The translations under genes were made by a program, and so were the position numbers. The notes beneath the pieces are model-generated. The model was given only the letters and a program-made list of their open reading frames with translations. It had not been told where the DNA came from and did not search any database. Below, piece by piece: positions 26,591 through 36,285 of a DNA stretch of 64,000 nt. Every line of letters starts with the position of its first letter. The stretch's first letter is position 1. The stretch is from contig NZ_AP023441.1 of NCBI RefSeq assembly GCF_019976755.1, positions 744,001 through 808,000 on the forward strand. The letters are read 5' to 3'. The DNA is from Nostoc sp. MS1 (GTDB taxonomy: Bacteria > Cyanobacteriota > Cyanobacteriia > Cyanobacteriales > Nostocaceae).

Positions 26591-28405
26591 ATGCGACTGT
26601 CACAAATGTTATTCGTTACACTGCGGGATGATCCGGCTGATGCGGAAATTCCTAGCCATAAGCTGTTATTGCGTGCAGGATATATTCGTCGCATCGGTAG
26701 CGGTATTTATGCTTATCTCCCTCTGATGTGGCGGGTGTTGCAAAAGGTTTCCCAAATTGTGCGGGAAGAAATGAACGCTACAGGCGCACAAGAATGTCTC
26801 CTACCTCAATTACAACCCTCAGAATTGTGGAAGGAATCAGGACGTTGGGATACTTATACTAAAGCTGAGGGGATTATGTTCTCCCTAATTGACCGTCGTG
26901 AACAAGAATTAGGGTTAGGACCGACGCATGAGGAAGTAATTACGACAATTGCTCGTGATATGATTCGCTCTTACCGTCAGCTACCGCTAAATCTATATCA
27001 GCTACAAACCAAATTCCGCGATGAAATTCGTCCCCGGTTTGGTTTGATGCGCGGACGAGAATTTATCATGAAGGACGGCTATTCTTTCCACACCGATGAG
27101 GAAAGCCTGAAGAAAACCTATCAGGATATGTACCAAGCCTACAGCAATATGCTACGGCGTGCAGGTTTAGCGTTTCGTCCTGTAGAAGCTGACTCTGGTG
27201 CAATTGGTGGTTCCGGTTCAACAGAATTTATGGTGTTGGCGGAAGCCGGGGAAGATGAAGTTCTCTACACCTATGATGGAAAATACGCCGCTAACGTGGA
27301 AAAAGCCGTTTCCTTACCTGCGGATGCTGAGACATCACAATTTACAAGTTTTGAAAAGAGAGAAACACCAGGAACAGAAACAATTGAAAAAGTTACTCAA
27401 TTCTTGAAGGCTTCTCCTACTCAAGTAGTAAAAAATGTTCTCTATCAAGCTGTTTACGACAATGGTTTAACAGTTTTGGTATTGATAAGTATCCGTGGTG
27501 ATCAGGAAGTTAATGAAGTTAAATTACAGAACGAACTAACTAAATTAACTCCTAATTATGGTGCTAAAACTATCATTAGTTTAACTGTACCCAGTGCAGA
27601 AACTCAGCAAACCTGGACGAGTAAATCTTTACCATTAGGTTATATTGCACCAGATATTGCTGATGATTATATTGCTGGAAATAAACAGATTCATCCAAAA
27701 TTTGTCCGGTTCGTTGATAAAACAGTCGTTGATTTAAAAAACTTCATCACTGGCGCAAATGAATCTGGTTATCACGTTGTTGGTGCGAATTGGGGAGAAC
27801 AATTTACACTACCAGAAATTGTTGTAGATGTGCGCAAAGCAAGACCAGGCGATCGCGCTGTTCATGACTCAACACAACTCCTAAAAAGCGCTAGAGGAAT
27901 TGAAGCCGGTCACATCTTCCAATTAGGTACAAAATACTCCGAAGTTTTAGGCGCAACTTATACCAATGAACAAGGAGAAGAAAAACCCCTCGTTATGGGT
28001 TGCTATGGTGTCGGAGTATCCCGATTAGCCCAATCAGCCGTAGAACAGTCTTATGATAAAGATGGCATTATCTGGCCAGTCGCGATCGCTCCTTATCATG
28101 CAATCGTGACAATTCCTAACATTAACGATGCTCAACAAGTAGAAATTGCCGAGAAGCTTTACACCCAACTGAATCAAGCAGGAGTAGAAACCTTATTAGA
28201 TGACCGCGATGAACGCGCCGGGGTAAAATTTAAAGATGCCGATCTAATTGGCATTCCTTATAGAATTGTTACAGGACGAGCGATCGCTAACGGTAAAGTT
28301 GAAGTTGTAGAAAGGGCTACTCGCCAATCTCAAGAAATACCCATTGATGAAGTTATTACTACACTCAAGCAATGGATTAGAGCAGCGACAGAAAACAAAA
28401 GTTAA
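26591..28405 (+). CDS. proS: Prolyl-tRNA synthetase
   Basis: A 604-residue class II synthetase that charges tRNA-Pro. Motif 1 and 2 regions are visible (IGSGIYAYLPLMWRVLQK, TKFRDEIRPRFGLMRGREFIMKDGYSFH), then an inserted editing domain (about 225-400, YbaK-like), motif 3 (GCYGVGVSRL) and a C-terminal anticodon-binding domain (TLLDDRDERAGVKFKDADLIGIPYRIV). Length and order fit the bacterial type with editing insert. A good ribosome binding site (AGGAGAAAAGG) precedes the ATG. Confidence 0.96.
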   Translation: MRLSQMLFVTLRDDPADAEIPSHKLLLRAGYIRRIGSGIYAYLPLMWRVLQKVSQIVREEMNATGAQECLLPQLQPSELWKESGRWDTYTKAEGIMFSLIDRREQELGLGPTHEEVITTIARDMIRSYRQLPLNLYQLQTKFRDEIRPRFGLMRGREFIMKDGYSFHTDEESLKKTYQDMYQAYSNMLRRAGLAFRPVEADSGAIGGSGSTEFMVLAEAGEDEVLYTYDGKYAANVEKAVSLPADAETSQFTSFEKRETPGTETIEKVTQFLKASPTQVVKNVLYQAVYDNGLTVLVLISIRGDQEVNEVKLQNELTKLTPNYGAKTIISLTVPSAETQQTWTSKSLPLGYIAPDIADDYIAGNKQIHPKFVRFVDKTVVDLKNFITGANESGYHVVGANWGEQFTLPEIVVDVRKARPGDRAVHDSTQLLKSARGIEAGHIFQLGTKYSEVLGATYTNEQGEEKPLVMGCYGVGVSRLAQSAVEQSYDKDGIIWPVAIAPYHAIVTIPNINDAQQVEIAEKLYTQLNQAGVETLLDDRDERAGVKFKDADLIGIPYRIVTGRAIANGKVEVVERATRQSQEIPIDEVITTLKQWIRAATENKS

Positions 28406-28893
28406 ATACTGATGGATGCAAATTAATCAATAGGCTATTATGCTTTGTTGACTGCTGACTGTTAACTGTCAACCATCAACAGTTAACAGTCCACTTTTGT
28501 TCTATATTTCCTGTATTTCTAATTTAATTGTTAAGAATCTCCAGAAAAAACTAAGATTTCCAGATTTACATAATTTGACAGGTGACGAATCCAAATGCAA
28601 ATTCTAGAATTAAGAATAAAGTTTCTAGAATGAGAAAGCGCAGCATTTGGATTTACAGAGCTATCCTTTAGGTTTTTTGGGAAACTCTCCATTTATTAGC
28701 ATCGTCCTTAATCAGGCTACTCTTCATCACAAGACTATCATTAGGAATTATCGGTGAAGAAAAGCTATGGTTGAGGTAAAGGGTATAAGGGTGTAGGGGT
28801 GTATGTTTCTCAATTTTTATACTCTTATACCCTGAACTTAAAAAATTATTGTGTAAATCCTGTTTTAGCCCACAGTCAGGAAGGTTTTAAATT
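28406..28893. other. 488-bp intergenic region with two inverted-repeat structures
   Basis: No gene seen. It holds a 13-bp inverted repeat (28457-28469 with 28479-28491, GACTGTTAACTGT) that could end proS transcription although no T-run follows closely, and a nested hairpin at 28588-28653. The segment before gerM contains GGGTATAAGGGTGTAGGGGTG-type repeats. Confidence 0.7.
28588..28653. repeat. 66-nt nested inverted repeat
   Basis: Outer arms AATCCAAATGC and GCATTTGGATT (11 bp) enclose inner arms ATTCTAGAA and TTCTAGAAT (9 bp). It could be a small mobile palindrome or a structured RNA; the sequence does not decide. Confidence 0.6.
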
Positions 28894-29511
28894 ATGAATA
28901 ACCAACAAGGATCAAATCGTATATCTTCAGGTGTGATTGCAGCAGTCTCAGCAGCAGTTATAGCAGTCGGTGGTGGTGTAGCTTGGATGACTTCCAAGAC
29001 ACCAGATTCTTCCACATCATCAAATCCATCCCAAAGCGTCCAGCAACCGAATCAACCAACAAACAGACAGCCAACTAACAATAATGAGCAAACAGCTAAT
29101 GTTTACTGGCTGCAATCAAAAGGTAACAACATTGACTTAGTACCCCAGCAAGTGAGAGTAGCTGCTGTGCAACCAAACCAAGTCTTAGAAAAAGCTTTCG
29201 AGAATCTATTAGCAGGCCCAACAGAAGGCTCAGATTCTACTACCATTCCTAAAGGAACCAAGCTGTTAGGGCTAAAAGTAGAGAATAACGAGGTACACGT
29301 TAATTTATCAGAAGACTTTACCAGTGGTGGTGGTAGTACCTCAATGATGGCTCGTGTAGGTCAAGTGGTTTATACTGCTACAACATTAAACCCCAATGCT
29401 AAAGTTTACATTGATATCAATGGAAAACGATTAGATACACTAGGTGGTGAAGGTGTAGTATTAGACCAACCCCTCACCCGCGACGGCTTCAAGAAAGATT
29501 ATCCAATTTAG
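28894..29511 (+). CDS. GerMN domain-containing membrane-anchored protein
   Basis: 205 residues: a short N-terminus, one membrane anchor (about 12-31, GVIAAVSAAVIAVGGGVAW), a Ser/Gln/Asn-rich linker (35-68) and a GerMN domain (about 70-195) with AFENLLAGPTEG, LGLKVENNEVHVNLSEDF and QVVYTATTLNP. The family is named after a Bacillus spore germination protein but occurs widely in non-sporing bacteria, where the domain is thought to act outside the membrane, possibly at the cell wall. It is a single-gene unit preceded by AGGAAGG near 28878. Confidence 0.82.
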   Translation: MNNQQGSNRISSGVIAAVSAAVIAVGGGVAWMTSKTPDSSTSSNPSQSVQQPNQPTNRQPTNNNEQTANVYWLQSKGNNIDLVPQQVRVAAVQPNQVLEKAFENLLAGPTEGSDSTTIPKGTKLLGLKVENNEVHVNLSEDFTSGGGSTSMMARVGQVVYTATTLNPNAKVYIDINGKRLDTLGGEGVVLDQPLTRDGFKKDYPI

Positions 29512-29530
29512 TCAACAGTCAACATTTTTT

Positions 29531-29572
<42 letters not shown>

Positions 29573-29574
29573 AA

Positions 29575-29919
29575 CTAATTTTTATTTAACACCCTAAAGT
29601 TACGGGCTTGCTGTTCTAACCTTGTAGCTAGGCGATCGCAAACCCGATTACATAACTCAAAAATCATCTGGTCTTCTACCCTGTAGTAAGCGCTAGTCCC
29701 TTCGCTACGACGGCTAAGGATGCCTGCTTGCCACATTACTTTCAGGTGTTTAGAAACATTAGCCTGCGAAGTCTGGGTTGCCTCTACCAACTCTTGTACA
29801 CATTTTTCTTCATCCCGTAATAAGTGCAACAGCCGCAGACGCATCGGCTCACTTAACAGGCTGAAGTATTCGGCTACTTGTTGCACCACTTCTTGAGATA
29901 CATGCAAGGCTTGTTTCAT
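29575..29919 (-). CDS. ArsR/SmtB-family transcriptional regulator
   Basis: 114 residues with a winged helix: LLSEPMRLRLLHLL, recognition helix TSQANVSKHLKVMWQAG, and wing RSEGTSAYYRV. Three cysteines are present (40, 90 and 94; the latter two in ELCNRVCD), which could bind metal or sense thiol redox state, although the classical ELCVCD alpha-3 box is absent. No efflux or thioredoxin gene is adjacent, so the target is unknown. Confidence 0.85.
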   Translation of the reverse strand: MKQALHVSQEVVQQVAEYFSLLSEPMRLRLLHLLRDEEKCVQELVEATQTSQANVSKHLKVMWQAGILSRRSEGTSAYYRVEDQMIFELCNRVCDRLATRLEQQARNFRVLNKN

Positions 29920-30130
29920 CAGGATTGACCCGCAGGACTGACTGTTTTACAAATGATTCATTGCTATAGGTCAGTTGTTAGTTATCAATTTCAGGGCTGG
30001 TAATGGGTAATGGGTAATAGGTTAATATTTCTTTCCAATTACCCATTACCAATGACCAATTACCAAATCCAACAACCATACATAACTAGCAACTTAGTTT
30101 TAGTAATGACTCACTTATATAGATTAATAC

Positions 30131-30673
30131 TTAATCAGGTTTAATTCTCATTAATGGCTGGTTATATTCTACAGGTTCGCCATTTTGGATAAGAATTTCG
30201 ACAACTTGTCCAGAAACGTCAGTCTCAATTTCATTCATCAGCTTCATGGCTTCGATAATGCAGACCGTTTGCCCTTGACGCACGCGATCGCCCACCTCCA
30301 CAAATGGCGATTCACCCGGAGCCGGAGCGCGGTAGAATGTTCCCACCATTGGCGAAGGCACTTCCAGCAATTTCGGGTCATTTATTTTGGCACTTGGTGG
30401 TGTGCCAGCACCCCCATTATCTGAAGTACGGCTTGTCCCCACCTCCAATGCTGGAGTTGGGGCAGCCTGAGTGACAATCGGTGCTACCGATGGCAATCCC
30501 GAACCAACCACACCGCTTAATGTTGCTGGAGCAACCGGCACAATTTGATTGGTAACACTAACACCTTTACGAACTGTTAGTTCAAAGTCATCACTTTTAA
30601 GAGTTACTTCTGCAATATCTGTTTGTGCAATAGTTGTCAGCAGTTGACGGATTTCATTAAAGTCCAATGGCAC
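30131..30673 (-). CDS. accB: Biotin carboxyl carrier protein of acetyl-CoA carboxylase
   Basis: 180 residues. An N-terminal helical region, a Pro/Ala-rich linker (about 45-100) and a C-terminal biotinyl domain whose Lys144 in EAMKLMNEI carries biotin. It shuttles carboxyl groups between AccC and the carboxyltransferase in the first step of fatty acid synthesis. It follows efp on the same strand after a 153-bp gap, the order typical of cyanobacteria. Confidence 0.96.
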   Translation of the reverse strand: MPLDFNEIRQLLTTIAQTDIAEVTLKSDDFELTVRKGVSVTNQIVPVAPATLSGVVGSGLPSVAPIVTQAAPTPALEVGTSRTSDNGGAGTPPSAKINDPKLLEVPSPMVGTFYRAPAPGESPFVEVGDRVRQGQTVCIIEAMKLMNEIETDVSGQVVEILIQNGEPVEYNQPLMRIKPD

Positions 30674-30826
30674 AGTTTTTATTACCTCGACCAGTCCGTA
30701 AATTAAGAATTTTTAATACCAATCACTCAAAATTCAGAAAATGAATTTTGAATTGGCTCAGTGTGGCAGGGATTTAATCCCTAAATAGGGATTGAAATCG
30801 GGAGTTGTTCTCGGATGAGATTAAAC

Positions 30827-31384
30827 CTATTCCCTGCCTAAATATTTATCTTCCCGTGTATCAATTTTGATACGTTCACCTTGAGAAATAAACAAAGGAA
30901 CCATCACAATTGCACCAGTCTCTACAGTTGCAGGTTTAGTACCACCTGTAGCTGTGTCGCCTTTAACACCTGGGTCTGTTTGTATAACTTCCAAAACTAC
31001 AGAGTTAGGAAGTTCAACTTCCAGCACTTGCTCACCCCAGCGAATCACGTTTACTTCCATACCTTCCTTGAGGTATTTGACGCGATCGCCAATTTGTGTA
31101 GCACTGAGTCGTCCTTCTTCATAGCTTTCCATATCCATAAAGACGAACTCATCGCCCTCTTTATAGGTATGCTGCATCGTAATTTTTTCCAAAGTAGCTT
31201 GTGGAACAGTTTCCCCTGCCCGGAAAGTTCTTTCTAAAACCTTGCCAGATTGCACATTTTTAAGAGTTGTCCGCACAAAGGCAGAACCCTTACCAGGCTT
31301 AACGTGAAGGAAATCAATCACTCGCCATACAGACCCATCGAGGACAATGGATACACCGGGTCGAAAATCGTTACTAGAAATCAT
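30827..31384 (-). CDS. efp: Translation elongation factor P
   Basis: 185 residues from the ATG at 31384, which gives the canonical start ISSNDFRPGVSI; an in-frame upstream ATG at 31432 adds 16 atypical residues. EF-P relieves ribosome stalling at proline runs. The tip lysine is Lys32 in KPGKGSAF, the site modified in some bacteria; no modification gene is seen nearby. Three beta-barrel domains fit the length. Upstream of accB in a probable operon. Confidence 0.95.
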   Translation of the reverse strand: MISSNDFRPGVSIVLDGSVWRVIDFLHVKPGKGSAFVRTTLKNVQSGKVLERTFRAGETVPQATLEKITMQHTYKEGDEFVFMDMESYEEGRLSATQIGDRVKYLKEGMEVNVIRWGEQVLEVELPNSVVLEVIQTDPGVKGDTATGGTKPATVETGAIVMVPLFISQGERIKIDTREDKYLGRE

Positions 31385-31440
31385 GAAGCTTTCAAGTTTT
31401 GGAAGACAATCGGCATTTATTGTACCCTTCAAAAGGAGTC

Positions 31441-31480
31441 ATTAGTCCATAGTCATTAGTCATTAGTCATTAGTCCATAG
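31441..31480. repeat. Heptamer array ATTAGTC/CATAGTC
   Basis: Mixed tandem units (TTAGTCCATAGTCATTAGTC and so on) upstream of efp, in the divergent region shared with the cyclophilin gene. Confidence 0.85.
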
Positions 31481-31521
31481 TTATTATTTTTCTTCTCTAC
31501 TACCCCTACTACCTACTCACC

Positions 31522-31553
31522 ACTCCCTACTCCCTACTCCCTACTCCCTACTC
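31522..31553. repeat. Heptamer array ACTCCCT
   Basis: Four exact tandem copies of ACTCCCT in the same divergent intergenic region as the 31441 array, a different heptamer family. Confidence 0.85.
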
Positions 31554-31632
31554 AGCACTCATGCTCGTACTGTGGGAAGATGATTGATGGGTTACGCCTA
31601 GTTAACAATCTAATGCTACATTGAGCTATTCC

Positions 31633-32739
31633 ATGTTGAATTTATTAAAATCCTGGCTGAAGAACAGCCTCATGGCAATACTGCTAGTAACAATATTTTT
31701 AGGCATAAGTACAGCTGGCTGGACTCCCTCCAGTAACGCTGCTTTACCATCGGGAAATGCAATTACTGACGGTAGAGCTTTGTTGCGGTATGCACTCCCG
31801 ATAGATAACAAGCCGGTACGCGAACTGCAAGCCAGTTTAGAAGACATTTCTAACCAACTGCGTGCCAATAAACGCTGGGGTGCTGTCTCCAAAGACCTGA
31901 GTAAAGCATCCCGCATTCTTGATAAACCTTCACAAATCCTAACAAGCGTTCCGGAAGAACGCCAACCCCAAGCCGAAACTTGGCTAAATGAATTAAAATC
32001 TGGTGTAGCCAAAGTTCAAGAACTTGCTCAGACAAAAAATAAAGAACAAGTTCTCATAGAGAGAGGGAAACTGTTAAATTTAGTCTCTCTCTTGGAAGAA
32101 TCAATGGTCAAGGAATTTCCCTTTGAAGTTCCCGAAGAATACAGCAACCTTCCCCAACTCAAAGGACGCGCCACTATAGCCATTAAAACCAACAAAGGCG
32201 ATTTAACCGTTGTTGTAGATGGTTACAGCGCCCCTGTCACGGCTGGGAATTTTGTAGATTTAGTACAACGAGGATTTTATAACGGTTTAGAGTTTACCCG
32301 TTCTGAAGAATCTTATGTTTTGCAAACAGGAGATCCCCCAGGAAAAGAACAGGGTTTCATTGACCCCAAAACTGGTAAATATCGAGCTATTCCTTTAGAA
32401 ATTCTTGTAGAGGGTGAGAAAAAGCCAACTTACGGCATTACCTTAGAAGATGCTGGCCGTTACCTAGATATGCCAGTATTACCATTCTCTTCCTTTGGTG
32501 CGTTAGCTATGGCTCGTCCTGAAAGCGAAGTTGATGGCGGTTCTTCTCAAGTCTTCTTCTTCCTATTTGAACCAGAACTCACCCCAGCCGGACGCAATTT
32601 ATTAGATGGTCGCTACTCAGTTTTTGGCTATCTCATTGAAGGTAAAGACATCTTAGATACACTCAAAGCCGGCGACAGAATCGAATCAACTACCGTAGTT
32701 CAGGGTATAGAAAACCTAGTACAACCCCAATCAGCCTAA
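31633..32739 (+). CDS. Cyclophilin-type peptidyl-prolyl isomerase, TLP40/CYP38-like, probably lumenal or periplasmic
   Basis: About 368 residues from the ATG at 31633 (a TTG at 31621 is also in frame). Signal peptide to about residue 38 (cleavage near SNAA), a helical N-terminal domain (about 45-170, rich in LRANKRWGAVSKDLSKAS-type helices) and a C-terminal cyclophilin-like barrel (175-365). This architecture matches the plant lumenal protein CYP38/TLP40 and its cyanobacterial relatives, linked to photosystem II assembly. The cyclophilin core lacks several classical catalytic residues, as in those relatives, so isomerase activity may be weak. Confidence 0.85.
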   Translation: MLNLLKSWLKNSLMAILLVTIFLGISTAGWTPSSNAALPSGNAITDGRALLRYALPIDNKPVRELQASLEDISNQLRANKRWGAVSKDLSKASRILDKPSQILTSVPEERQPQAETWLNELKSGVAKVQELAQTKNKEQVLIERGKLLNLVSLLEESMVKEFPFEVPEEYSNLPQLKGRATIAIKTNKGDLTVVVDGYSAPVTAGNFVDLVQRGFYNGLEFTRSEESYVLQTGDPPGKEQGFIDPKTGKYRAIPLEILVEGEKKPTYGITLEDAGRYLDMPVLPFSSFGALAMARPESEVDGGSSQVFFFLFEPELTPAGRNLLDGRYSVFGYLIEGKDILDTLKAGDRIESTTVVQGIENLVQPQSA

Positions 32740-32747
32740 TATATCAA

Positions 32748-32796
32748 GTTCGTAGTAAGCACTTTAGCGCTAATACCCAACTAAAGGCTTACTACA
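32748..32796. repeat. Dispersed repeat (TTCGTAGTAAG...CTTACTAC)
   Basis: TTCGTAGTAAGCACTTTAG followed, after a short spacer, by CTAAAGGCTTACTAC. It is the same family as 12516-12580, located between convergent genes. Confidence 0.75.
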
Positions 32797-32802
32797 CCTA
32801 CC

Positions 32803-33375
32803 CTAACCAAGCTTCCCCGCATTCAAAACTTGCTCGACAGTTATCGTTAAGTCTGGAAAAATCCGCGATACAATCTTCTGGTCAGCAGTCAACACAGTCT
32901 CCTCGTAAAACCCTTCTTCCAGCAACAATACAGAAATTTTCGCGTCTAGTGGGTCAACAACCCAATATTCTAGAACTCCAACCGCCGCATACTCAGACCG
33001 CTTATGGCGATAGTCCCGCTTGATTGAATCTGGACTGACAACCTCTACAATCAGTAATGGTGGTGTCTCAAACACGGCTGAAACCTTGAGCAATTCTCTT
33101 GCTTGCTCTTGTGTTACCACACACAAATCAGTCAACCGAGATTTATTTCTACCTGTCCTCACCCCAGTTTCTCTGAAAGCTAACCAAGGCAAAGTCAACC
33201 TTCTAATTTCTGCTTTGAGAACAGTATCCAAAAAATCAACAATTAAGAAATGTTCAATCGTCGCGGGATTCATTAATTCCAGCTTGCCATCCACCAGTTC
33301 ATAGTGAAAACCACTGCCATCATCATAAGTTAAATACTCTTCAAATGTGAGATTTGTTACTGGTGTAGTGAGCAT
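32803..33375 (-). CDS. Uma2 family protein (DUF820, PD-(D/E)XK nuclease-like)
   Basis: 190 residues of a family greatly expanded in cyanobacteria. Typical segments are LTFEEYLTYDD at the start, YELVDGKLELMNP, LLIVEVVSPDSIKRDYRHKRSEYAAVGVLEYWVVDP, where Glu, Asp and Lys of the nuclease-like core can be seen, and a C-terminal KIVSRIFPDLTITVEQVL. Function of the family is not established. Confidence 0.9.
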   Translation of the reverse strand: MLTTPVTNLTFEEYLTYDDGSGFHYELVDGKLELMNPATIEHFLIVDFLDTVLKAEIRRLTLPWLAFRETGVRTGRNKSRLTDLCVVTQEQARELLKVSAVFETPPLLIVEVVSPDSIKRDYRHKRSEYAAVGVLEYWVVDPLDAKISVLLLEEGFYEETVLTADQKIVSRIFPDLTITVEQVLNAGKLG

Positions 33376-33498
33376 CCCAACAGACCCTAGACGATACCAT
33401 TATCGTAACTTGAGGGAGTGGGGAGTGGGGGCAAAGACAAGGGAGACAAGGGAGAAAGAACTACTAACGACTGTCAACTGTCAACTGTCAACTGACCA

Positions 33499-34482
33499 AT
33501 GACCAAAGTAAAAGATATTGGCGAACAAGGACTACTAGAAAGATTACAAAGCTTCTGTCCACCAGATGTTATTGGCGATGATGCGGCGGTATTGGTGACA
33601 GAAGCCGGACAATCTTTGGTAGTTACCACAGATATGCTCGTTGATGGTGTGCATTTTAGCGATGCTACAACTTCCCCAGAAGATGCGGGATGGCGAGCGG
33701 CGGCGGCAAATTTGTCAGATTTGGCAGCAATGGGTGCAACTCCCTTGGGGATCACTGTTGCACTGGGGCTTCCAGGGGATTTGAGCGTTAGTTGGGTAGA
33801 GAGTTTATACCAGGGGATGACACAGTGTCTGCAACAATACCATACCCCGATTGTGGGTGGGGATATTGTGCGATCGCCTATCACCAGTTTATCCATTACT
33901 GCTTTCGGTCAAGTCCAACCCAATAGGATTATCCGCCGTTCTGCCGCTCAAGTCGGAGATGCGATCGTAGTCACAGGTGTTCATGGAGCCTCCCACGCGG
34001 GCTTAAAACTGCTGTTAGACCCCCAAATAGGTAAAGACCTCTCCATCCCAGAAAAGGCAGCTTTAATCAAGGCACACCAGCGTCCCCAGCCACGATTAGA
34101 TGTCCTCCCTCATCTTCCCCTAATCCCTATCGCTGGTATGGATAGTAGCGATGGTTTAGCAGATGCGGTACTACAAATTTGTCGAGCCAGTGGGGTTGGT
34201 GCTGTGCTAGAAAGCTCCCAAATTACCTTACCAACAGCTTTTGACCATTGGCTAACACCAGAACAAGCCCTGAACTATGCTTTCTACGGTGGCGAAGACT
34301 TTGAACTAGTGCTGTGTTTGCCACCGGACGCAGCCACCACTCTAGTAAAAAAGTTGGGTCAAGGCGCAACCATCATCGGCACGATTACATCAAGTACCGA
34401 TGTACTAATACATCATCAAAACACAAAAATCCCTGACCAAGTTCTCAGTCTTAGCCAGGGATTTCAACACTTTAGTCAATAG
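33499..34482 (+). CDS. thiL: Thiamine-monophosphate kinase
   Basis: 327 residues. It phosphorylates thiamine monophosphate to thiamine diphosphate, the last step of cofactor synthesis. The N-terminal GDDAAVL (26-32), TDMLVDGVHF and the central DISP-like SDLAAMGATPLG are family hallmarks, with GGEDFELV in the C-terminal half. The ATG at 33499 lies at the edge of a TCAACTG/ACCAATG heptamer array, so the ribosome binding site has been replaced by repeat DNA. Confidence 0.94.
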   Translation: MTKVKDIGEQGLLERLQSFCPPDVIGDDAAVLVTEAGQSLVVTTDMLVDGVHFSDATTSPEDAGWRAAAANLSDLAAMGATPLGITVALGLPGDLSVSWVESLYQGMTQCLQQYHTPIVGGDIVRSPITSLSITAFGQVQPNRIIRRSAAQVGDAIVVTGVHGASHAGLKLLLDPQIGKDLSIPEKAALIKAHQRPQPRLDVLPHLPLIPIAGMDSSDGLADAVLQICRASGVGAVLESSQITLPTAFDHWLTPEQALNYAFYGGEDFELVLCLPPDAATTLVKKLGQGATIIGTITSSTDVLIHHQNTKIPDQVLSLSQGFQHFSQ

Positions 34483-34529
34483 TCCAAAGTCCATAGTCAA
34501 TAGTCAAAAACTGTTGACTGTTGACTAAC

Positions 34530-35543
34530 TTAAACCCATTTCTCAGCCACTAATTCTGCCAAGTCGAGAACGCGCTGGCTATAACCCCACTCGTTGTCAT
34601 ACCAAGCCATAACTTTTACTAAGTCGTTGCCCATAACTAGGGTCAAGCTGGCATCAATGATGGAGGAAGCGTCTGTTCCTTGATAGTCGGAGGATACTAA
34701 TTGCAGTTCGCTGTAGTCGAGAATGCCTTTAAGTGGGCCTTCAGAAGCATCCTTAAGAGCTTGGTTAACTTCTTCAGTAATAGTACGCTTCTCAACCTGA
34801 ACTACGAAATCTACCATTGAGACGTTCGGGGTAGGTACGCGCAAGGCAACACCATTGAGTTTGCCTTTGAGTTCTGGAATAACTAATGCTACTGCTTTCG
34901 CCGCACCGGTGGAGGTAGGAACGATGTTGATGGCCGCAGCTCTTGCCCGGCGTACATCACGGTGAGAAGCGTCTAGTAAGCGCTGATCACCTGTGTAGCT
35001 GTGGGTGGTGGTCATTGTGCCTTTGATAATCCCGAATTTATCGTTGATTACCTTAGCAATGGGAGCTAGACAGTTAGTTGTACAGCTGGCATTACTAATA
35101 ACGTTGTGTACGTTGTGATCATACTCATGATGGTTTACACCCATTACAAAAGTTCCATCCTCGTTTTTACCGGGGGCTGTGATCAGAACTTTCTTGGCTC
35201 CAGCATTAACGTGCTTTAATGCACCTTCTTTGCTAGTAAATACGCCTGTTGCTTCGATAATTAAATCAATTTCCCATTCTTTCCAGGGCAAGTTTTCTGG
35301 ATTGCGATCAGATACGCATTTAATGGTTTTACCGTTAACGATGATAGAGTTGTCATCAGCCGTAATGTCAACATCCTTTAACTTCCCAAGCATGGAATCA
35401 TACTTTAGGAGGTGAGCATTAGTTCTTGGATCTGATGTGTCATTAATAGCTACAAGGTCGATATTGGTATTTTGTCTTCCCAGCCAGCAACGTGCAAAGT
35501 TACGTCCGATGCGCCCGAACCCGTTGATTGCGACTCTAATCAC
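34530..35543 (-). CDS. gap2: NAD(P)-dependent glyceraldehyde-3-phosphate dehydrogenase (Gap2 type)
   Basis: 337 residues when started at the GTG at 35543, which has GAGGG upstream and restores the canonical IRVAINGFGRIGRNFARCW beginning; a longer frame to 35594 adds 17 atypical residues. The catalytic cysteine is Cys154 in NASCTTNCLAP. The Gap2 isoform works in the Calvin cycle and gluconeogenesis with NADPH or NADH. Sequence continuity and length are normal. Confidence 0.95.
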   Translation of the reverse strand: MIRVAINGFGRIGRNFARCWLGRQNTNIDLVAINDTSDPRTNAHLLKYDSMLGKLKDVDITADDNSIIVNGKTIKCVSDRNPENLPWKEWEIDLIIEATGVFTSKEGALKHVNAGAKKVLITAPGKNEDGTFVMGVNHHEYDHNVHNVISNASCTTNCLAPIAKVINDKFGIIKGTMTTTHSYTGDQRLLDASHRDVRRARAAAINIVPTSTGAAKAVALVIPELKGKLNGVALRVPTPNVSMVDFVVQVEKRTITEEVNQALKDASEGPLKGILDYSELQLVSSDYQGTDASSIIDASLTLVMGNDLVKVMAWYDNEWGYSQRVLDLAELVAEKWV

Positions 35544-35658
35544 AGTGTCTTGCCCTCTGTATTTATGCCTATAAGTTGATATCTTTGACCCCAATCATAT
35601 CGCAAAGGGGGAAGGTATTTATAACCATAAAGTGTTAAATCCAAAAAAAAACACATTT

Positions 35659-36285
35659 TTATTCACAATCTTCTGAGTAGAGGTCGTGACTCATGATGTA
35701 GGAGCGCACATTTTCTGGGACTAAATAACGAATTGACTTACCTGAGCGATAAAGTTTACGAATTAGGCTTGACGAAACTCCCATTAAAGGGATATTCAAT
35801 AAGTGCCAGTGAATAGCAATTGACTGCTCCCCTAGTTTTTGCTTCACTTGCTTGCAGATTAACTCACTTTGAGCTATATTCTCACCACCTAGCAATCGGG
35901 GTGCGATTAACCAATCACACATTTGCGCTAGTTCGTGTCCACGGTACCAACGCGGTAAGGTTTGGAAGGTATCCAAGCCTACTATCCAGTACCAGTGAGT
36001 ATTTGGGAAACAAGCAGATAAGTCGATCAAGGTATTGATCGCATAGGAAACGCCTGGGCGATTTTTCTCCACACAGGAGACAGTAAACGCCGGGTGATCT
36101 TGTGTAGCTAATTGCAGCATTTCCCAGCGATGTTTAAAATAAGATGCTTTTTTATGAGGAGGATTTGATGAAGGAACCCAAATTAATTTTTCAATTGGGA
36201 TTTGTTGCAAAGCTGTTTCGGCTATGAGTAAATGTCCCCAATGAATAGGGTCAAATGTACCGCCAAAAATTGCCAGATGCTGCAT
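35659..36285 (-). CDS. nadD: Nicotinate-nucleotide adenylyltransferase
   Basis: 208 residues of the nucleotidyltransferase superfamily making deamido-NAD from nicotinate mononucleotide and ATP. Signature GGTFDPIHWGH (8-18) near the N-terminus and SSSLIRKLYRSGKSIRYLVP near the C-terminus (ISSTxxR-like). It sits upstream of gap2 on the same strand, 116 bp away. Confidence 0.94.
   Translation of the reverse strand: MQHLAIFGGTFDPIHWGHLLIAETALQQIPIEKLIWVPSSNPPHKKASYFKHRWEMLQLATQDHPAFTVSCVEKNRPGVSYAINTLIDLSACFPNTHWYWIVGLDTFQTLPRWYRGHELAQMCDWLIAPRLLGGENIAQSELICKQVKQKLGEQSIAIHWHLLNIPLMGVSSSLIRKLYRSGKSIRYLVPENVRSYIMSHDLYSEDCE

Noticed and set aside
31385..31432. Upstream ATG for EF-P
   Set aside because: It would add 16 residues before a canonical EF-P N-terminus.
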